Assembly (NCBI GenBank): GCA_026874595.1
Contig: CM049318.1
Location: forward strand, 39,389,956 to 39,453,955
Reading direction: 5' to 3'
DNA: 64,000 nt
Origin: Sipunculus nudus
Lineage: Eukaryota; Annelida; Sipuncula; Golfingiida; Sipunculidae
Below are positions 12,701-22,770 of this stretch, piece by piece. The notes under the pieces are model-generated. The model saw only the letters and a list, made by a program, of their open reading frames with translations, was not told where the DNA came from and searched no databases. The stretch's first letter is position 1. Every line of letters begins with the position of its first letter. Made by a program: the position numbers and the translations under genes.

Positions 12701-14470
12701 TACTGCGTGCGGACCTCATAGATCGGATGAAGAAGCTGGGAGTGGTCGCCAACATCCAGCCTCAGTTTGTCACCACGGACTCCACATGGATCCACGAGCG
12801 CATCAACAGTCGTCTGATGCCCTGGGCCTACGCCTGGAAATCCCTCCTCAACCAAGGTGAAGTTTTAATGCCTAGACTGGTACCATGCGCTATTATTGTC
12901 TCAGCTGGTATTGGGTAACGATCTGCTTACGGTCCTTTACAGTACCTGTTGGGTCACACTTTTGTTTGGTAAATCCAGGTTTATGGTTGTTCGTCATCTC
13001 ATGTTAAAAGTTCAGATACATATCAAATACAGTTTATACAAGTAGATGGCACCACCATGTCTTAGCAAGGCCACGAAGAATGTTCACAAGTCCTATAATG
13101 CCTGAGGGGCTGCTTAATTGGTATCTATCAGAATGTAGGGTTGTGTTTGGATTGAAAGGTTTAAATACTGTTAAATGAAATTACTTACTCGGCTTGTGTT
13201 TTGTGAACAAATGATTGGAGGAAAGTTACGGATAATATACACTCTTCAATATTCGGAAAGATTCGGGAAGTGTTCGGAAAATATTAAGAATAAATGATCT
13301 AAAAATATGTCAAAATAGCCTTTCCAAGGTAAGCTTGAATCTTGAAAAATATTCGATTGTGCTTTGGCTAGTTTTTCGAATTTTTTGTCAATATATATCA
13401 AGACTTAGAACAATCAAATAGGTTGAAATATGACAGAGTGGTATATACATAGATACGTCTTGACTTGTTTTCTGTCTATTGTCAGGAATCCCCTGTGCTG
13501 GCGGGTCGGATGCGCCGGTGGAGCCGGCTGAGCCCATGCTTGGGATATATGACGCCATCTTTCGGCAAGTTGGGAAACGAGGACCAGACGCCAAGGTGTT
13601 CAGGTACGACTGACCCACTTCTGAAAAACGAAAATCAATATGACCAGTTATATTGTAACCTCTCCCAAGCTGGTTCGTTTGTTTGTCTGTTGGCAACCGT
13701 ACAAAGTAAGAATAGATTTTGAAGAAAACTTGCAGAGGGTAACACCCAAATGACAACCCATTTAATTTGAGAGATAATGTGAATGACCTTAATATATCTA
13801 ATAATAAAAGGATTAAAAACGATGGTGACCGAGGGTGTATCTGTTGTACAGAGGGAGACCGCTCCATTCATAGCTACAAGAGGCAGTATTTTATAGCCAC
13901 TAACCAGGTGAGCCCGTCTTACTGATGCGTGATTTTGGGCCAAGAAAATTGGTGAGATTGTGTGTGTGTGGGGGGGGGGGGGGGGGGGGGAGGGGAGGTT
14001 GTCGTTGGTCTCACATACATCTTTTTTATAATACTTCAACTTTGCATATTATAATTTAAGCAAACAATTTTCAGATATGAAGTGTTGGTATATTGACCTG
14101 GTTTTGCTGATTTGCTCAAGAAGAATCAACTGAGCTCGTTTTTTAAAAATGCAAAGATAACATTTCGGCTACATTCAAACTGTTTATGTTTTATCGGAGA
14201 TACATATCATTTGATTGCATGCTGTTTTATTTTTTATTTGTAAGACCGGAAGAGTGCTTGAATGTGCGTGAAGCCATCGACCTGTACACCAAGGGTGGGG
14301 CGTACGCCACCAAGAAAGAAGCAGAACTTGGTCAGCTGAAGCCTGGTTTCAAAGCGGATTTCGTGGTCCTGGACAGTGAAAAGGATGTTTGCGCTCACCC
14401 CGAACAGTTTCTAAAGGCCAAAGCTGCCGAGGTGTGGGTCAATGGTCGGCTTCGATACACAAATGCATAA
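2652..14470 (+). CDS. YtcJ-type metal-dependent amidohydrolase, six coding exons, 528 aa
   Basis: Exons 2652-3117, 5159-5625, 9317-9469, 12700-12856, 13486-13603 and 14245-14470 join in phase with GT-AG borders and give 528 residues, the usual length for the Amidohydro_3/YtcJ group. The group includes bacterial YtcJ, plant LAF3 and N-substituted formamide deformylase. Motifs are in family order: VLPGLQEAHIHM (58-69, metal ligands His66 and His68), KLFADGSMGAST (279-290, the lysine/ADGS block), EIHVIGDRA (ligand His331), LLTHSQ (ligand His360), CAGGSDAPVEP (ligand Asp423) and a C-terminal LKPGFKADFVVLD beta-strand block. It is expected to hydrolyse an amide or formamide bond with one or two metal ions; the substrate is unknown. 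No signal peptide is seen, so it is probably cytosolic. The start is ATG 2652 in an AATAATGG context. Glu64 replaces the more usual Asp before the HxH. The introns are rich in mobile elements, but every exon is intact. Confidence 0.93.
3347..3398. repeat. 26-bp direct repeat, two copies
   Basis: Two adjacent 26-bp units starting CTATTAGTTCATTC differ at one base (GTGCAGG versus ATGCAGG). They lie in intron 1 of the amidohydrolase coding region. The rest of that intron (3118-5158) holds poly-C tracts at about 4090-4102 and 4230-4244 and otherwise nothing recognisable. Confidence 0.85.
4960..5005 (-). mobile_element. hAT-like terminal fragment (CAGGGGCGTAG end)
   Basis: On the minus strand this begins CAGGGGCGTAGTTATAGAGG and runs into a GC-rich tract, the pattern of a hAT-type terminal inverted repeat. 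A related end lies near 51031. The partner end was not located, so this is a fragment call. Confidence 0.35.
5159..5625 (+). CDS. Amidohydrolase exon 2 (residues 156-311)
   Basis: Acceptor TTTTTGCAG/GA and donor CTCAA/GTAAGT; leaves in phase 0. Carries the linker NTPDPPGGVIDR, the helix before the active site, GVTSVHSNEP, and the conserved lysine motif RIKLFADGSMGAST followed by PYVGTDDQYGLLLY, which is diagnostic for YtcJ-type enzymes. Confidence 0.92.
6930..7126. mobile_element. hAT-like MITE, copy 1 (intron 2 of the amidohydrolase gene)
   Basis: Starts CAGGGGCGGATCCAGG and ends GATCCGCTCCT(C). The inside carries the family hallmarks AAAATAAAGGT, GTCCAGG, a short poly-purine block and a run of 17 Gs. 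TACCAT flanks both sides (6924-6929 and 7127-7132), consistent with a worn target duplication, although hAT elements normally make 8 bp. Non-coding, so it must be mobilised in trans. Confidence 0.7.
7199..7370 (-). pseudogene. Frameshifted coding remnant of unknown protein
   Basis: On the minus strand a good open frame from ATG at 7370 reads MEEMIANASPEGLPLPLG. After a one-base frame change it continues DLTAAYDPGLSEGAVLTF then KEPYRNCLPLVSYIKQLQK and TAA at 7199-7201. Both halves are low in rare residues and fit together as one protein tail, which suggests a broken coding sequence inside intron 2, antisense to the host gene. I do not recognise the family. It could also be a real terminal exon of an antisense gene with a splice at the frame change. 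Confidence 0.35.
9317..9469 (+). CDS. Amidohydrolase exon 3 (residues 312-362)
   Basis: Acceptor ACATAG and donor CACAG/GTAAGA, phase 0 at both ends (153 bases). Encodes FRLEIHVIGDRAAEM and ends in LLTHSQ, supplying two of the metal-ligand histidines (331 and 360). Confidence 0.92.
9541..9590. repeat. (AT)n microsatellite
   Basis: Pure AT dinucleotide tract of about 50 bp in intron 3 of the amidohydrolase gene. Confidence 0.97.
9734..9790. repeat. (AT)n microsatellite
   Basis: Second pure AT tract of about 57 bp in the same intron, about 140 bp from the first. Confidence 0.97.
9911..12572. mobile_element. Foldback element with long inverted arms in intron 3
   Basis: Left arm 9911-10601 and right arm 11641-12572 are diverged inverted copies. 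For example, the left arm has TATAGGCCTACC then GGGGAGCACTGTAT and CAGATGAGACC. The reverse complement of the right arm has the same blocks in the same order, down to TAAACGGTCAAA and GCCTCGGGAGCGTA at the inner edge. The right arm has extra sequence. The centre (10602-11640) holds a partial second copy of the right-arm inner end: 11270-11519 and 11520-11760 are direct repeats with a period near 245 bp. No transposase frame was seen. The transcript of the host gene could form a hairpin of several hundred base pairs here. Confidence 0.75.
12700..12856 (+). CDS. Amidohydrolase exon 4 (residues 363-414 plus one base)
   Basis: Acceptor TTACCGTAG and donor CCAAG/GTGAAG. Encodes LGVVANIQPQFVTTD and RLMPWAYAWKSLL, matching the family's VxxxxQPxF and Y.w.sL segments. 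The exon begins just outside the right arm of the foldback element in intron 3. Confidence 0.92.
13486..13603 (+). CDS. Amidohydrolase exon 5 (residues 415-453 plus two bases)
   Basis: Acceptor ATTGTCAG and donor TTCAG/GTACGA. Encodes GIPCAGGSDAPVEPAEPMLG, the strand with the metal-ligand aspartate (Asp423), and the following IYDAIFRQV helix. Confidence 0.92.
14245..14470 (+). CDS. Amidohydrolase exon 6 (residues 454-528, stop)
   Basis: Acceptor TTTGTAAG; a split AGA codon joins exon 5 to PEECLNVREAIDLYT. The exon ends with LGQLKPGFKADFVVLD, VWVNGRLRY and TAA at 14468-14470. This is the canonical C-terminal sandwich strand set of amidohydrolases. Confidence 0.92.
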
Positions 14471-14820
14471 TTTGTGACACAAGTTTCCCGAGAAAGATTC
14501 GTATTAAGCATAGACCTTTCCTGCGGAATTAGCTGCATACGTATAGACTATATTGCAAATATTGACACTCCGTGTTCGGGTCCTGCAACTATATAAAGAT
14601 TAATTATATTAAGCCTGATCTCAATTTATACAACTAAAAGTATGGTGCAGCTTCGTTTGTCCGAATAGTCCGGGGAAAGGTAGTTGTTTCGGAAAAAATG
14701 ATCATTTGCATGTAAGTTTTTTTTGCATGATCCACCGTGATCGTCTATCTGCCGCCGGGTGCAGGAGGTTATAAGATACTGCCAGACACAAATAAAAGAA
14801 GCTAGCTCAGATTAAACGTT
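14471..14820 (+). terminator. 3' UTR and candidate poly(A) signal of the amidohydrolase gene
   Basis: AATAAA at 14791-14796 is the first canonical signal, about 320 bases after the stop. Further AATAAA hexamers (for example 15305-15310) could serve longer transcripts. Which one is used cannot be decided from sequence. Confidence 0.5.
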
Positions 14821-15138
14821 GGCAACAACATTTATATTACACTTTCCATCAAATCCAGTGCTTTATGGTCCAACAATTAATCTGCATCATTTATCCCTGC
14901 TCTTTATATTTTCTTGGAATTAGTCGATATTTTACACCAAGTTCTCGGATTTTTTTCATTGATCGGATTTCCGATAAACACTCAAAGATTCAGTTCCCAG
15001 TTTCCAATTTCTTATATATGGTTTTCGTATAAACAATGTTTGGATTAAATAAGATACTCGTAGGAGCCACTGGATTTGATATGGTTTTACGGTTACTTCT
15101 CAAAACCCGCGCGGACATAGCTGGCGTCTTTAGCCTAC

Positions 15139-15150
15139 TGCGCATGCGCG
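15139..15150. promoter_or_regulatory. NRF1-like palindrome
   Basis: GCGCATGCGC at 15140-15149 stands out in AT-rich DNA 0.7 kb beyond the amidohydrolase stop. Identical cores occur at 2871-2880 (inside exon 1) and 6496-6505. A match to the NRF1 consensus only; function is not shown. Confidence 0.3.
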
Positions 15151-15899
15151 TTGTATTACCCAGAAGCAGCGCTAAGAGGTTTTATCTTAATTTTATTACA
15201 TGAACCTGAATATGCTCACAAAACTATCTTTGTATTATTTAATATGTTTAGGTGTAGGTAAATTCGATATATATAATATTGTCATTGTAATTATTATTGT
15301 TTTAAATAAAGAAAGTGTTAAAATTGCCACATGTTTACAAGGAATAACTTAAAGGAAATAAATATTTTGTAAGATGATTTAAACATTACTTGGTCAATGC
15401 ATGATAAGTTGTACTTCGGCAGATTTATATCTTAATGACTCCTCAAACTAATAAAAAAATTGCTGCGCATGAACTTTTTGTCAAATTAATTATGAAAATG
15501 ATATTCAAAATATGAATTTTCGCTACTTCCCATGAGATTTGGTTTAAACTGCACCAAAATTGACTTACTATACATGAATAACATTTTTTATGGTTTGATG
15601 TTACAAAGAAGTATATAATGTTGCTTCGTGGTACATGTAATTACGTTAGATGCGTCAACAGGCATACGTTGATGGGACAGTGATATTTGAAATGATTTCA
15701 GTGTACATATAATGAATCGTCATAATGTATTAAATGAAGTATTACAATAAAAGTAATTTTCATTTATAACCCTTGGTCGTTTTTTTGTTAATGTTGATGG
15801 ACTGGACTTCAATTAAGGGGCATCTTCCGGTATATGACCTGTATAACTTTTTATATAAAATATATAATACCACAAACCATGATTCCATGGTGCACAGGC

Positions 15900-17522
15900 A
15901 GTTGTTTTTAGCTCAGCTGACTGTAAGTCATCTGAGCTATAGCGATCACCCTTTGTCCATCGTCCGTCTGGCCATCCGGCTGTCTGTCCGTTAACAGGGC
16001 ACAAATCGTAACCGCATGACCTGGAATCTTCTTACATTACATCCAGGGAGGTCCATGAAAAATCTCCTTTAAAACCTGGAATTAGGTCTCTGTTACCCAT
16101 ATTTTTGAGCTATGGGGCTCCGAAGTACCCCCAAGAATAATGGAAAACTGATACAAAAGCTCAAATATATGAACAACTAATGCATTGATCACCATGATTC
16201 TTTGAATAGATATTGATCATGGCGTGTTTCATCAGTTTCTGCAGACTGGTGGCGCTACCTGTTTTTTTTACGATTTTTTTTCTCTATTTATGAGACCTTA
16301 AAAGATGCGGTCATCTGTAAACAGGGCACAAATCGTAACAACTTGACCTAGAATCTTTTCTCATGACATGCAGGGAGGCCCATGAAAATTCTTCGTGGAA
16401 ACTTGAAATTCGGTCTCTGTTACCCATAAACTCTGAACTATTGGGCTCTGAAGTATCTTCCAGAATAATGGAATATTTGAAACAAAAGCTCCAGTATCTG
16501 AACAACTATTGCACTGATCACCATGATTCTTTGCATGGATATTGATCATGGAATGTTTCATCAGTTTCTGCAGTCTGGTGGCGCCATCTGTATTTTTTCG
16601 ATTTTTTACGAATTTTTTTCTCTATTTTCGAGACCTCTTAAGATGCGTTCATCTGTTAACAGGGCACAAATCCTAACCACTGGACCTGGAATCTTCTAAC
16701 CTGACATCAAGGGGAGATCCATAAAAAGTCTCAAGCGAAACCTGAAATTAGGTCTCTGTTACCAATATTCTTCAAGCTATGGGGCTCAGAAATACCCCCA
16801 GAATAATTAAAAATATGATATAAAGCTCCATTTTCTGAAGAACGAAAGCATTTATCACCATGATTTTTTGCATACATATTGATCATGGAGTCTTTCATTA
16901 GATCCTACAGACTGGTGGCGCTACCTGGATTTTTTAAAAGTTTAACCCTTTTTTTCGCTATTTTTTAGACCTTTATACAGATGCGGTCGTCCGTTAACAA
17001 GGCACAAATTGTCACCATTGGTCCTAGAATCTTCTAACTTGACATCCAGGGAGGTCTGTGAAAAATATCCTTCGAAACTTGATATTAGGTCTCTGTTACC
17101 CATATTCTCTGAGCTATTGGGCTTTTAAGCACCCCCAGCATAATTAAAAATTTGATACCAAGCAGGGCACAAATCAAAACCACAGGGCCCAGAATCTTCT
17201 GACTTGCTATCCTGAGAGTTCCTCAAAAGTTCCCCCAAAAACCTGAAATTCGGTCATTTTGACCTATATTCTCAGGGTTTTGGGGTATGTTTGAGCACCC
17301 CAGAAATAATGCAAAATACACACAAATTGCCAGATTCCTCAGGAAAGGCTGGTTTGATTGTCATCAATTTTTTGTGCTTATGGGTCTTGATAAACTTAAG
17401 CTAATATACATGAACAATGATGACACCTACATTATCGTAATTAGTTGCCTGTGCAAGGACATATTGTCAACATGTCAGTCGACTGAGCGTCATGACCCAT
17501 GGGTCACTTGTTTTTTTTTTTA
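15900..17522. mobile_element. Non-coding element with palindromic ends and a ~335-bp tandem core
   Basis: The left end has an 8-bp hairpin stem, TAGCTCAG/CTGAGCTA (15909-15916, 15932-15939), followed by GCGATCACCCTTTGTCCATC. The core holds repeat units starting at AACAGGGCACAAATC-like sequence at 15993, 16320, 16658 and 16996, with a truncated fifth at about 17160 (periods 327, 338, 338). The right end carries the 12-bp palindrome GACCCATGGGTC and then a poly-T tract. An inverted relative lies at about 56275-57095 and another right end at about 62310-62345. Open frames inside are short. The organisation (unique ends around a tandem core) resembles the bivalve pearl/Helentron-type non-autonomous elements, but no diagnostic Helitron end was confirmed. 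Confidence 0.6.
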
Positions 17523-18507
17523 ATATCCATTTGCTATATCTATGTGGTGTCCTGCTAAAATGGTCACTGGTCGTAATCCAAACACGTTTAACGACATATG
17601 GTGTCAAATCAGACAACCAAGAGTATTGGCAACAGAGAAAAGATTGCTTTGCTTCAGATGCTCTCACTTAACAACAACTAGTAAACTTACAACTTCTGCA
17701 CATGTGGAATCGACCCCCTCCGGTCACATGTTTTTAATTTTCACGTTGTGAACATGAGCACGAGCCATGTTCACTCATAACTATCATTAGCCATGACAAC
17801 ATGACACTCAGGCCTTCGGACATAAACTGATAGGGACTGGAGTCATGATGGAAGTCACAAAAGAACGCCCATTCTAAGGGTCGGATCAAAATGTCTGTCT
17901 GGTATTATTTGGCATCACAGGCTTATATGGTCGTATTATATGTGTTTAATATCGAAGAAAAAATGTTATCACACAAAAATAATTACATTTATTACCTCCT
18001 TTCATCGCTTTGGTACCTATTCACGTGAGGCGGTTCTTCTGGTTCAAAACTAAAGGTGTCATGGCGGGGTCGGGTATGTAAACTTGGAAGTCGGAAGCCG
18101 GAAGCCGGAAACCAGGATTTTTTTTTTATAAATAAAGCAGTTTAAAGCATAAACATAATGCTAACGCTTCAATACCGTTTTGCTTTTTCCGATAGATAAA
18201 GATCTTTACTATCATTATGTGAAGATTCATAGTTATTCTTTCTCCAATCTGAAAGTTATAAACGATTTTGTGCTCGGAAGCCATCTCGGAAGTCACTCAG
18301 AAGTGCTGGGATGTGTATAACTCGGAAGTCACTAACAGGTTAACTTGTGGTCAGTTAAAAGCCACAGTCCAAATGCAGTTTCATTATAATTATAGTTGCA
18401 TGCATATATTTAACTTGCTTATGCATGATTCTGCTTTTAATGAGTGTATCATACAATACATGATACAAAATCAGAAAACTTTAAGTTCCTAATTTTTTGT
18501 TGTATAT

Positions 18508-18508
<1 letters not shown>
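17523..18508. other. Unassigned DNA with one possible short first exon
   Basis: At 18061 an ATG in the context GTGTCATGG reads MAGS(G) up to a good donor, TCGG/GTATGT (exon end 18073). An E-box CACGTG lies about 40 bp upstream. This is what a short first coding exon would look like, but no next exon was identified with confidence. Nothing else recognised. Confidence 0.25.

Positions 18509-18560
<52 letters not shown>
18509..18560. repeat. (AT)n microsatellite
   Basis: AT dinucleotide tract of about 46 bp followed by imperfect AT/GT repeats. Confidence 0.95.
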
Positions 18561-18561
<1 letters not shown>

Positions 18562-20708
18562 TGTGTATAATCACGTAATATATTTCACCCAATAAAATAT
18601 ATTAATACAATCTAGAGCCATGATTTTGTTAAAGATGTTTATATTGACACGGGGAGGGTATGGGAGGGGATGGTTTCAATTTTTAACATGTATGCAATGC
18701 AAGGACTTTTAAGGCACCTATAACAAAAGATTATGAGAATTTTCTGTTCCGTAACTATTCTCCTACATGTTTTGAACAATGTATTCAAACATTAGGTTGT
18801 TCGGACTAACGTGTGGACGGCTTTAATATTTATATTTCTATAAAGTTACGGTATAACTTGAAAGTCCAAATATTCAATAGTTCGTAACATGTCAATGTCG
18901 ATGATGAAATGCACGTCTATACATTTATAACTTGCAAAATGTCACCTTAAAAATGTAGTACTCGTTGTAAAATATTTGATATGTTTAAGTCTTATGACAA
19001 TCTTTTTTTACCGACTTTTATCATCTGTGAGCGCACAGGCTCGGACAGCAGAGCACAGTGCATATGTCTGAGTATCAGCCAAGGAGCCGTGAGATTTTTC
19101 ACGGTCGATCCCAGCCCGAGCTGAGCTCTGTGGGGAGACCGTGACTGACTCACACGGTAATGCCATGCATTGGGGGGGGGGGGGGAAGTGATTCCTCGGT
19201 GTTATGACGAAGAGTGTGATAACGAAAACGACTCCCTCTCTCAGTATACAAGTATATTTTTGGATGCTCTCACAGTGGAGTAAATCACAGTGTTGTTCAT
19301 TAATATATAATAATGAAATTGCTAATGAATGAAAAGGTAATCTGAAAAAGAAATGAAAATGGATAACGAATAAATGGGAAAAGAACTCGTTAAAATGAGA
19401 GATATTACGTCTAAATGGGCTTGCGCCCCCCCCCCCCCCTATGGATTCACCACTGAATAATAAATATGGTTTAATAAACCCTAATACGGCATTAAAAACA
19501 GTTAAATTACAATGTCATTCAATATAAAACTAATATATTTTCCATACGTTGAACAGATATGAAATTCAACATATCATAGTAGGATATCGATTGAACATCA
19601 ACAAACATTTGTGTATCTTTCAATATGTTAGTTTTCTACGATATTTAAAAAAAATGTTAAAATATATCTTAGAAAAGGAATAGAAAAGTTTAGATAATAT
19701 ATAACATACTAATGCATGTCTGATTATAAAATCTGATCGATATGTATGTTTAAGCAAATAATTTTTTTAAAACTAAATTTATTCTTTTAAATTTCTAATC
19801 TCTTTCTTTCAAACTTTTTAAATCTTGATATTTATATTCTGACAATTTCACTCCTGATGTTTCAATGTAACATTTCAACTTCAAATAAATGGATATTTAA
19901 TTATATATAAACGTATATTTGCAACTGATTTCACTCTCAACGTTAGGTGCATGATAAGGGCACCTAAACAGAATATGCTCCCTTCAACCTCGGATTACTG
20001 TACTATTTATTACAACGATCTCGATAAGAAATTCCAATTTTGTGTACAAATTAAGGAGATCGTTAAAATGTAAAATCTTTGATAAAAAACCATATAATAG
20101 AATCTTTATCGACATGTAAGGCATTTAGGGCTTCAAGTAAAAGTCTGTCTATAGAGGAGAATTGGTGTCTTAAAGATGCTACGGTATATATGCATTTTTA
20201 TTGAACCTGTTGCTCAGATAAGATTCATTCCTTGAAATTCCACATAAAAATGGTGACACCATGCAATAATGGAACCAAACCGTTTCGATAAATCAAGTTA
20301 GATATTTACCGCTAAGATAAATATTTTAATTACAAATATTAATTATTCCCATTCTACTTTTGCTATAAGGTAATTTTTTATCTTTAAAAAAATCCATGCA
20401 TCTGAATATTCTGTGTTTACTCACAATTTTTATTTGTTTCTTATATTTCATCCTCAGAAAAAAAATTACAGATAGGATGCTTTTTCTTAGGACTGGTAAT
20501 ATCCGGACTTTAGTCTAATAGACTTTAGTTTAATTTTCAGAACATTGTACCTAACAGCATAAAAATATCGATTAAATATTGAATCGTTCTGCAAAATCAG
20601 AAATTATTTTATTTGATATAATTATAAAATGTTACAATCGGCATCATATATATATTTTCACATGCATTGTGTATTTCTTTCTGTCAAGGTATTGTTAATG
20701 TTAACATG
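18561..20708. other. AT-rich unassigned DNA
   Basis: No coding, RNA or known repeat feature is supported. A short GC-rich patch near 19020-19180 contains a small hairpin (CCGTGA/TCACGG around 19086-19110) followed by a G13-14 tract near 19171. Confidence 0.4.
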
Positions 20709-20730
20709 TGTTTCCTTTTTTAATTTGCAG

Positions 20731-20820
20731 GATACGTCTGATGAAATCATTATCAAACAAATTATTGTAAAACATCATGAATATTATGCTATTTTGGCGA
20801 AAATTCAAAACATGTATTGA
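20731..20820 (+). CDS. Possible terminal exon, unknown protein
   Basis: A strong acceptor (CCTTTTTTAATTTGCAG) is followed by an open phase-0 frame, DTSDEIIIKQIIVKHHEYYA then ILAKIQNMY and a stop. Composition is protein-like but the stretch is short and AT-rich. No partner exon is identified, so this may be chance. Confidence 0.2.
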   Translation, partial: DTSDEIIIKQIIVKHHEYYAILAKIQNMY

Positions 20821-20875
20821 AACAGGTTTAATTTACAACAGGAACATACAGGGGAAAATTTCACATTTTGATTTT

Positions 20876-20879
<4 letters not shown>

Positions 20880-20933
<54 letters not shown>
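20880..20933. repeat. (AT)n microsatellite
   Basis: AT tract interrupted on its right side by the hAT-like MITE; a second AT tract continues at 21139-21180. The element seems to have landed inside an older microsatellite. Confidence 0.95.
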
Positions 20934-20936
<3 letters not shown>

Positions 20937-21138
20937 GGGCGGATCCAGGATTTAGGAAAAGGGGGGGTCCAACCCAGAAGGACTAATAAAAATCCTAAAA
21001 TAAAGGTCATCAGGTCCGGAAAAGGGGGGGTCCAGGTCGCAAAATTTCTTCTTAAACCCTTTAAAAAAGGTTGCTTCTGGTGAAAAAGGGGGGGGGGGGG
21101 TCCGGACCCCCTGGACCCCCCCCCTGGATCCGCTTCTG
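20934..21138. mobile_element. hAT-like MITE, copy 2 (complete)
   Basis: Terminal inverted repeats CAGGGGCGGATCCAGG at the left and CCTGGATCCGCTTCTG at the right. The interior matches copy 1 (CCTAAAATAAAGGT, GGTCCGGAAA, GGGTCCAGG, AAAGGTTGCTTC) and has G13 and C-rich tracts. Inserted in an AT microsatellite, so the target duplication cannot be read. Confidence 0.8.
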
Positions 21139-21180
21139 ATATATATATATATATATATATATAGATATATATATATATAT
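21139..21180. repeat. (AT)n microsatellite, right part
   Basis: Continuation of the tract split by MITE copy 2; contains one GATA interruption. Confidence 0.93.
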
Positions 21181-21789
21181 AAATAAATCAATGTGTGTAT
21201 CCTGACCATAAAATGTAAAATATAATTTGGCATAAAAAGGGTTACATAATAGATTCTGTTGTTTAAGAGATTCATAATCCTGATGAAATTTTTTGTCAAT
21301 GGAAGAGGAAAAGGTTTTTCAATAATACTTGAAAAATAAACCATTGTTTTCGTAACAACCTTGCAGAAACATTTTCTGGACGTTTTTATGGTTCTGTCAA
21401 ATTTTCTGTTTATATCTCTTTGATTTTGTCAGGGTAATTTCTATAGGGGCACATTTTTAACGTGAATTAAATGTTATCATAACCTTTGATTTTTTTCATT
21501 TTTCCACCAATATAAAATACAGTAACAGCGTAAAATATTGATGAGTTAATATAATCTTGTTTTACAAAATGAAATAAAATATGAAAATAATATAGTATAA
21601 AAAACAGCTTCATGAATGTTACAAAACAGATTGAGTTTATGAAAAATAAGTCATATCTGAAGAAATTGAAAGGCTTGACACGTTTGTTGACAGAATGATG
21701 ATCAGTGCATTAGCCATTACTGTGGCTTCCGAGTTGGAGTTTATATTTGGATTATAAGCGGGTATTACGAACAAAAAAATAGTCTATAA

Positions 21790-22078
21790 GACCAAAAAAA
21801 AAAATAGGTATGGTTCTCAGGCACCGCCCGCGTCAATTTTTATCCCCCGCATCAAACATTTTTATTTTGATTTTTGTCTTTCAAGAAGATAAATTATACA
21901 ATTTATGTAGTAATTTTACCTGTTTAGCAAAAAAAAAAAATGGTTATTTTCATGCTTTTCTATGATCTTATTGCATTTTTATCGAAACATACAAAAAAGG
22001 TCAAAAATAAAATACCGCCCGCCCGCACTGATTTCTGAAAAAAAGTGCCTGAAAACCATACCTTTTTTATTTTTGGCC
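21790..22078. mobile_element. Harbinger-like MITE, copy 1
   Basis: The left end GACCAAAAA...GGTATGGTTCTCAGGCAC is mirrored at the right by GTGCCTGAAAACCATACC...TTTTTGGCC. TAA flanks both sides (21787-21789 and 22079-22081). A 3-bp TAA target duplication with GGCC ends suggests the PIF/Harbinger superfamily. The inside holds GCCCGC-rich blocks and A/T tracts; no coding frame. Confidence 0.75.
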
Positions 22079-22216
22079 TAACTTCAGATGGATAACTTTG
22101 TTTTTTTTTACATAACGATAGAATAGACCTTATTCTATCAATAAAAATAAAATTGTACTTTCTATTGATGTAGTAGCATTTTAATTATGCTCCGATCATT
22201 GCTTTTTTACACATAG

Positions 22217-22341
22217 TCGTTCGAGAATCCCCTACCGGAAGTTCTGTTTCTCCCGCTGAACCCGTCATGACAGACGTGGAGACGAGTTTTTCGAGTAAAA
22301 CCAGCCTCGTTATTAAAAACTGCTGCACGAATACACGTTAG
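22217..22341 (+). CDS. Possible terminal exon, Ser/Thr-rich, unknown protein
   Basis: After an acceptor ACATAG (22211-22216) an open frame reads VRESPTGSSVSPAEPVMTDV then ETSFSSKTSLVIKNCCTNTR and a stop at 22339-22341. The local GC content is above the surroundings. No partner exon found; low-complexity composition makes this weak. Confidence 0.25.
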
Positions 22342-22649
22342 TCAACCGTGGATGTAATAATTATCATTTTCCCCTACAGAATAACGTAACTTTTTGTCGT
22401 AACTCAGGAAAATGACAGTCCGAGAAGTAGATGAAAATTAAAAAGTAGCGTAAGAAATGGCGTGCAACTCTGCACATACTAAAATTGATACTAACCCAAT
22501 AGCTTGTACTGTCACCCCATCATCTTCAGTTCAGCAAAAATCGACGTTTGGGGTGACAGGCTGTCGCAAAATTATCAGATACTAGCTGATAAAACCCGGT
22601 AACCGGGTTTTTATCAGGCTTGGGGGATGTATTAAATGAGATGAGGAAT

Positions 22650-22770
22650 TTTGGCTAAAGGGGGTCCGGAATCGCCCCTCCCGTTTCATCCGCGGCAAAC
22701 CTTTTAAAAGGGGTTCTGACCAATTTATGCGGCCTGGACCCCAAGCATCCCCCCCCCCATGGAACCTTTT
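22650..22770 (-). mobile_element. Internal fragment of the hAT-like MITE family, inverted
   Basis: The reverse complement contains GGGGTCCAGGCCGCA, AACCCCTTTTAAAAGGTT and ATTCCGGACCCCC, matching the interior of the copy at 20934-21138 in order. The terminal repeats are missing. Confidence 0.5.

Noticed and set aside
13388-13867. 159-codon minus-strand open frame
   Set aside because: It lies antisense across amidohydrolase exon 5, whose sense frame has clear family motifs and splice sites. The antisense frame has no recognisable domain and is best explained as a shadow.
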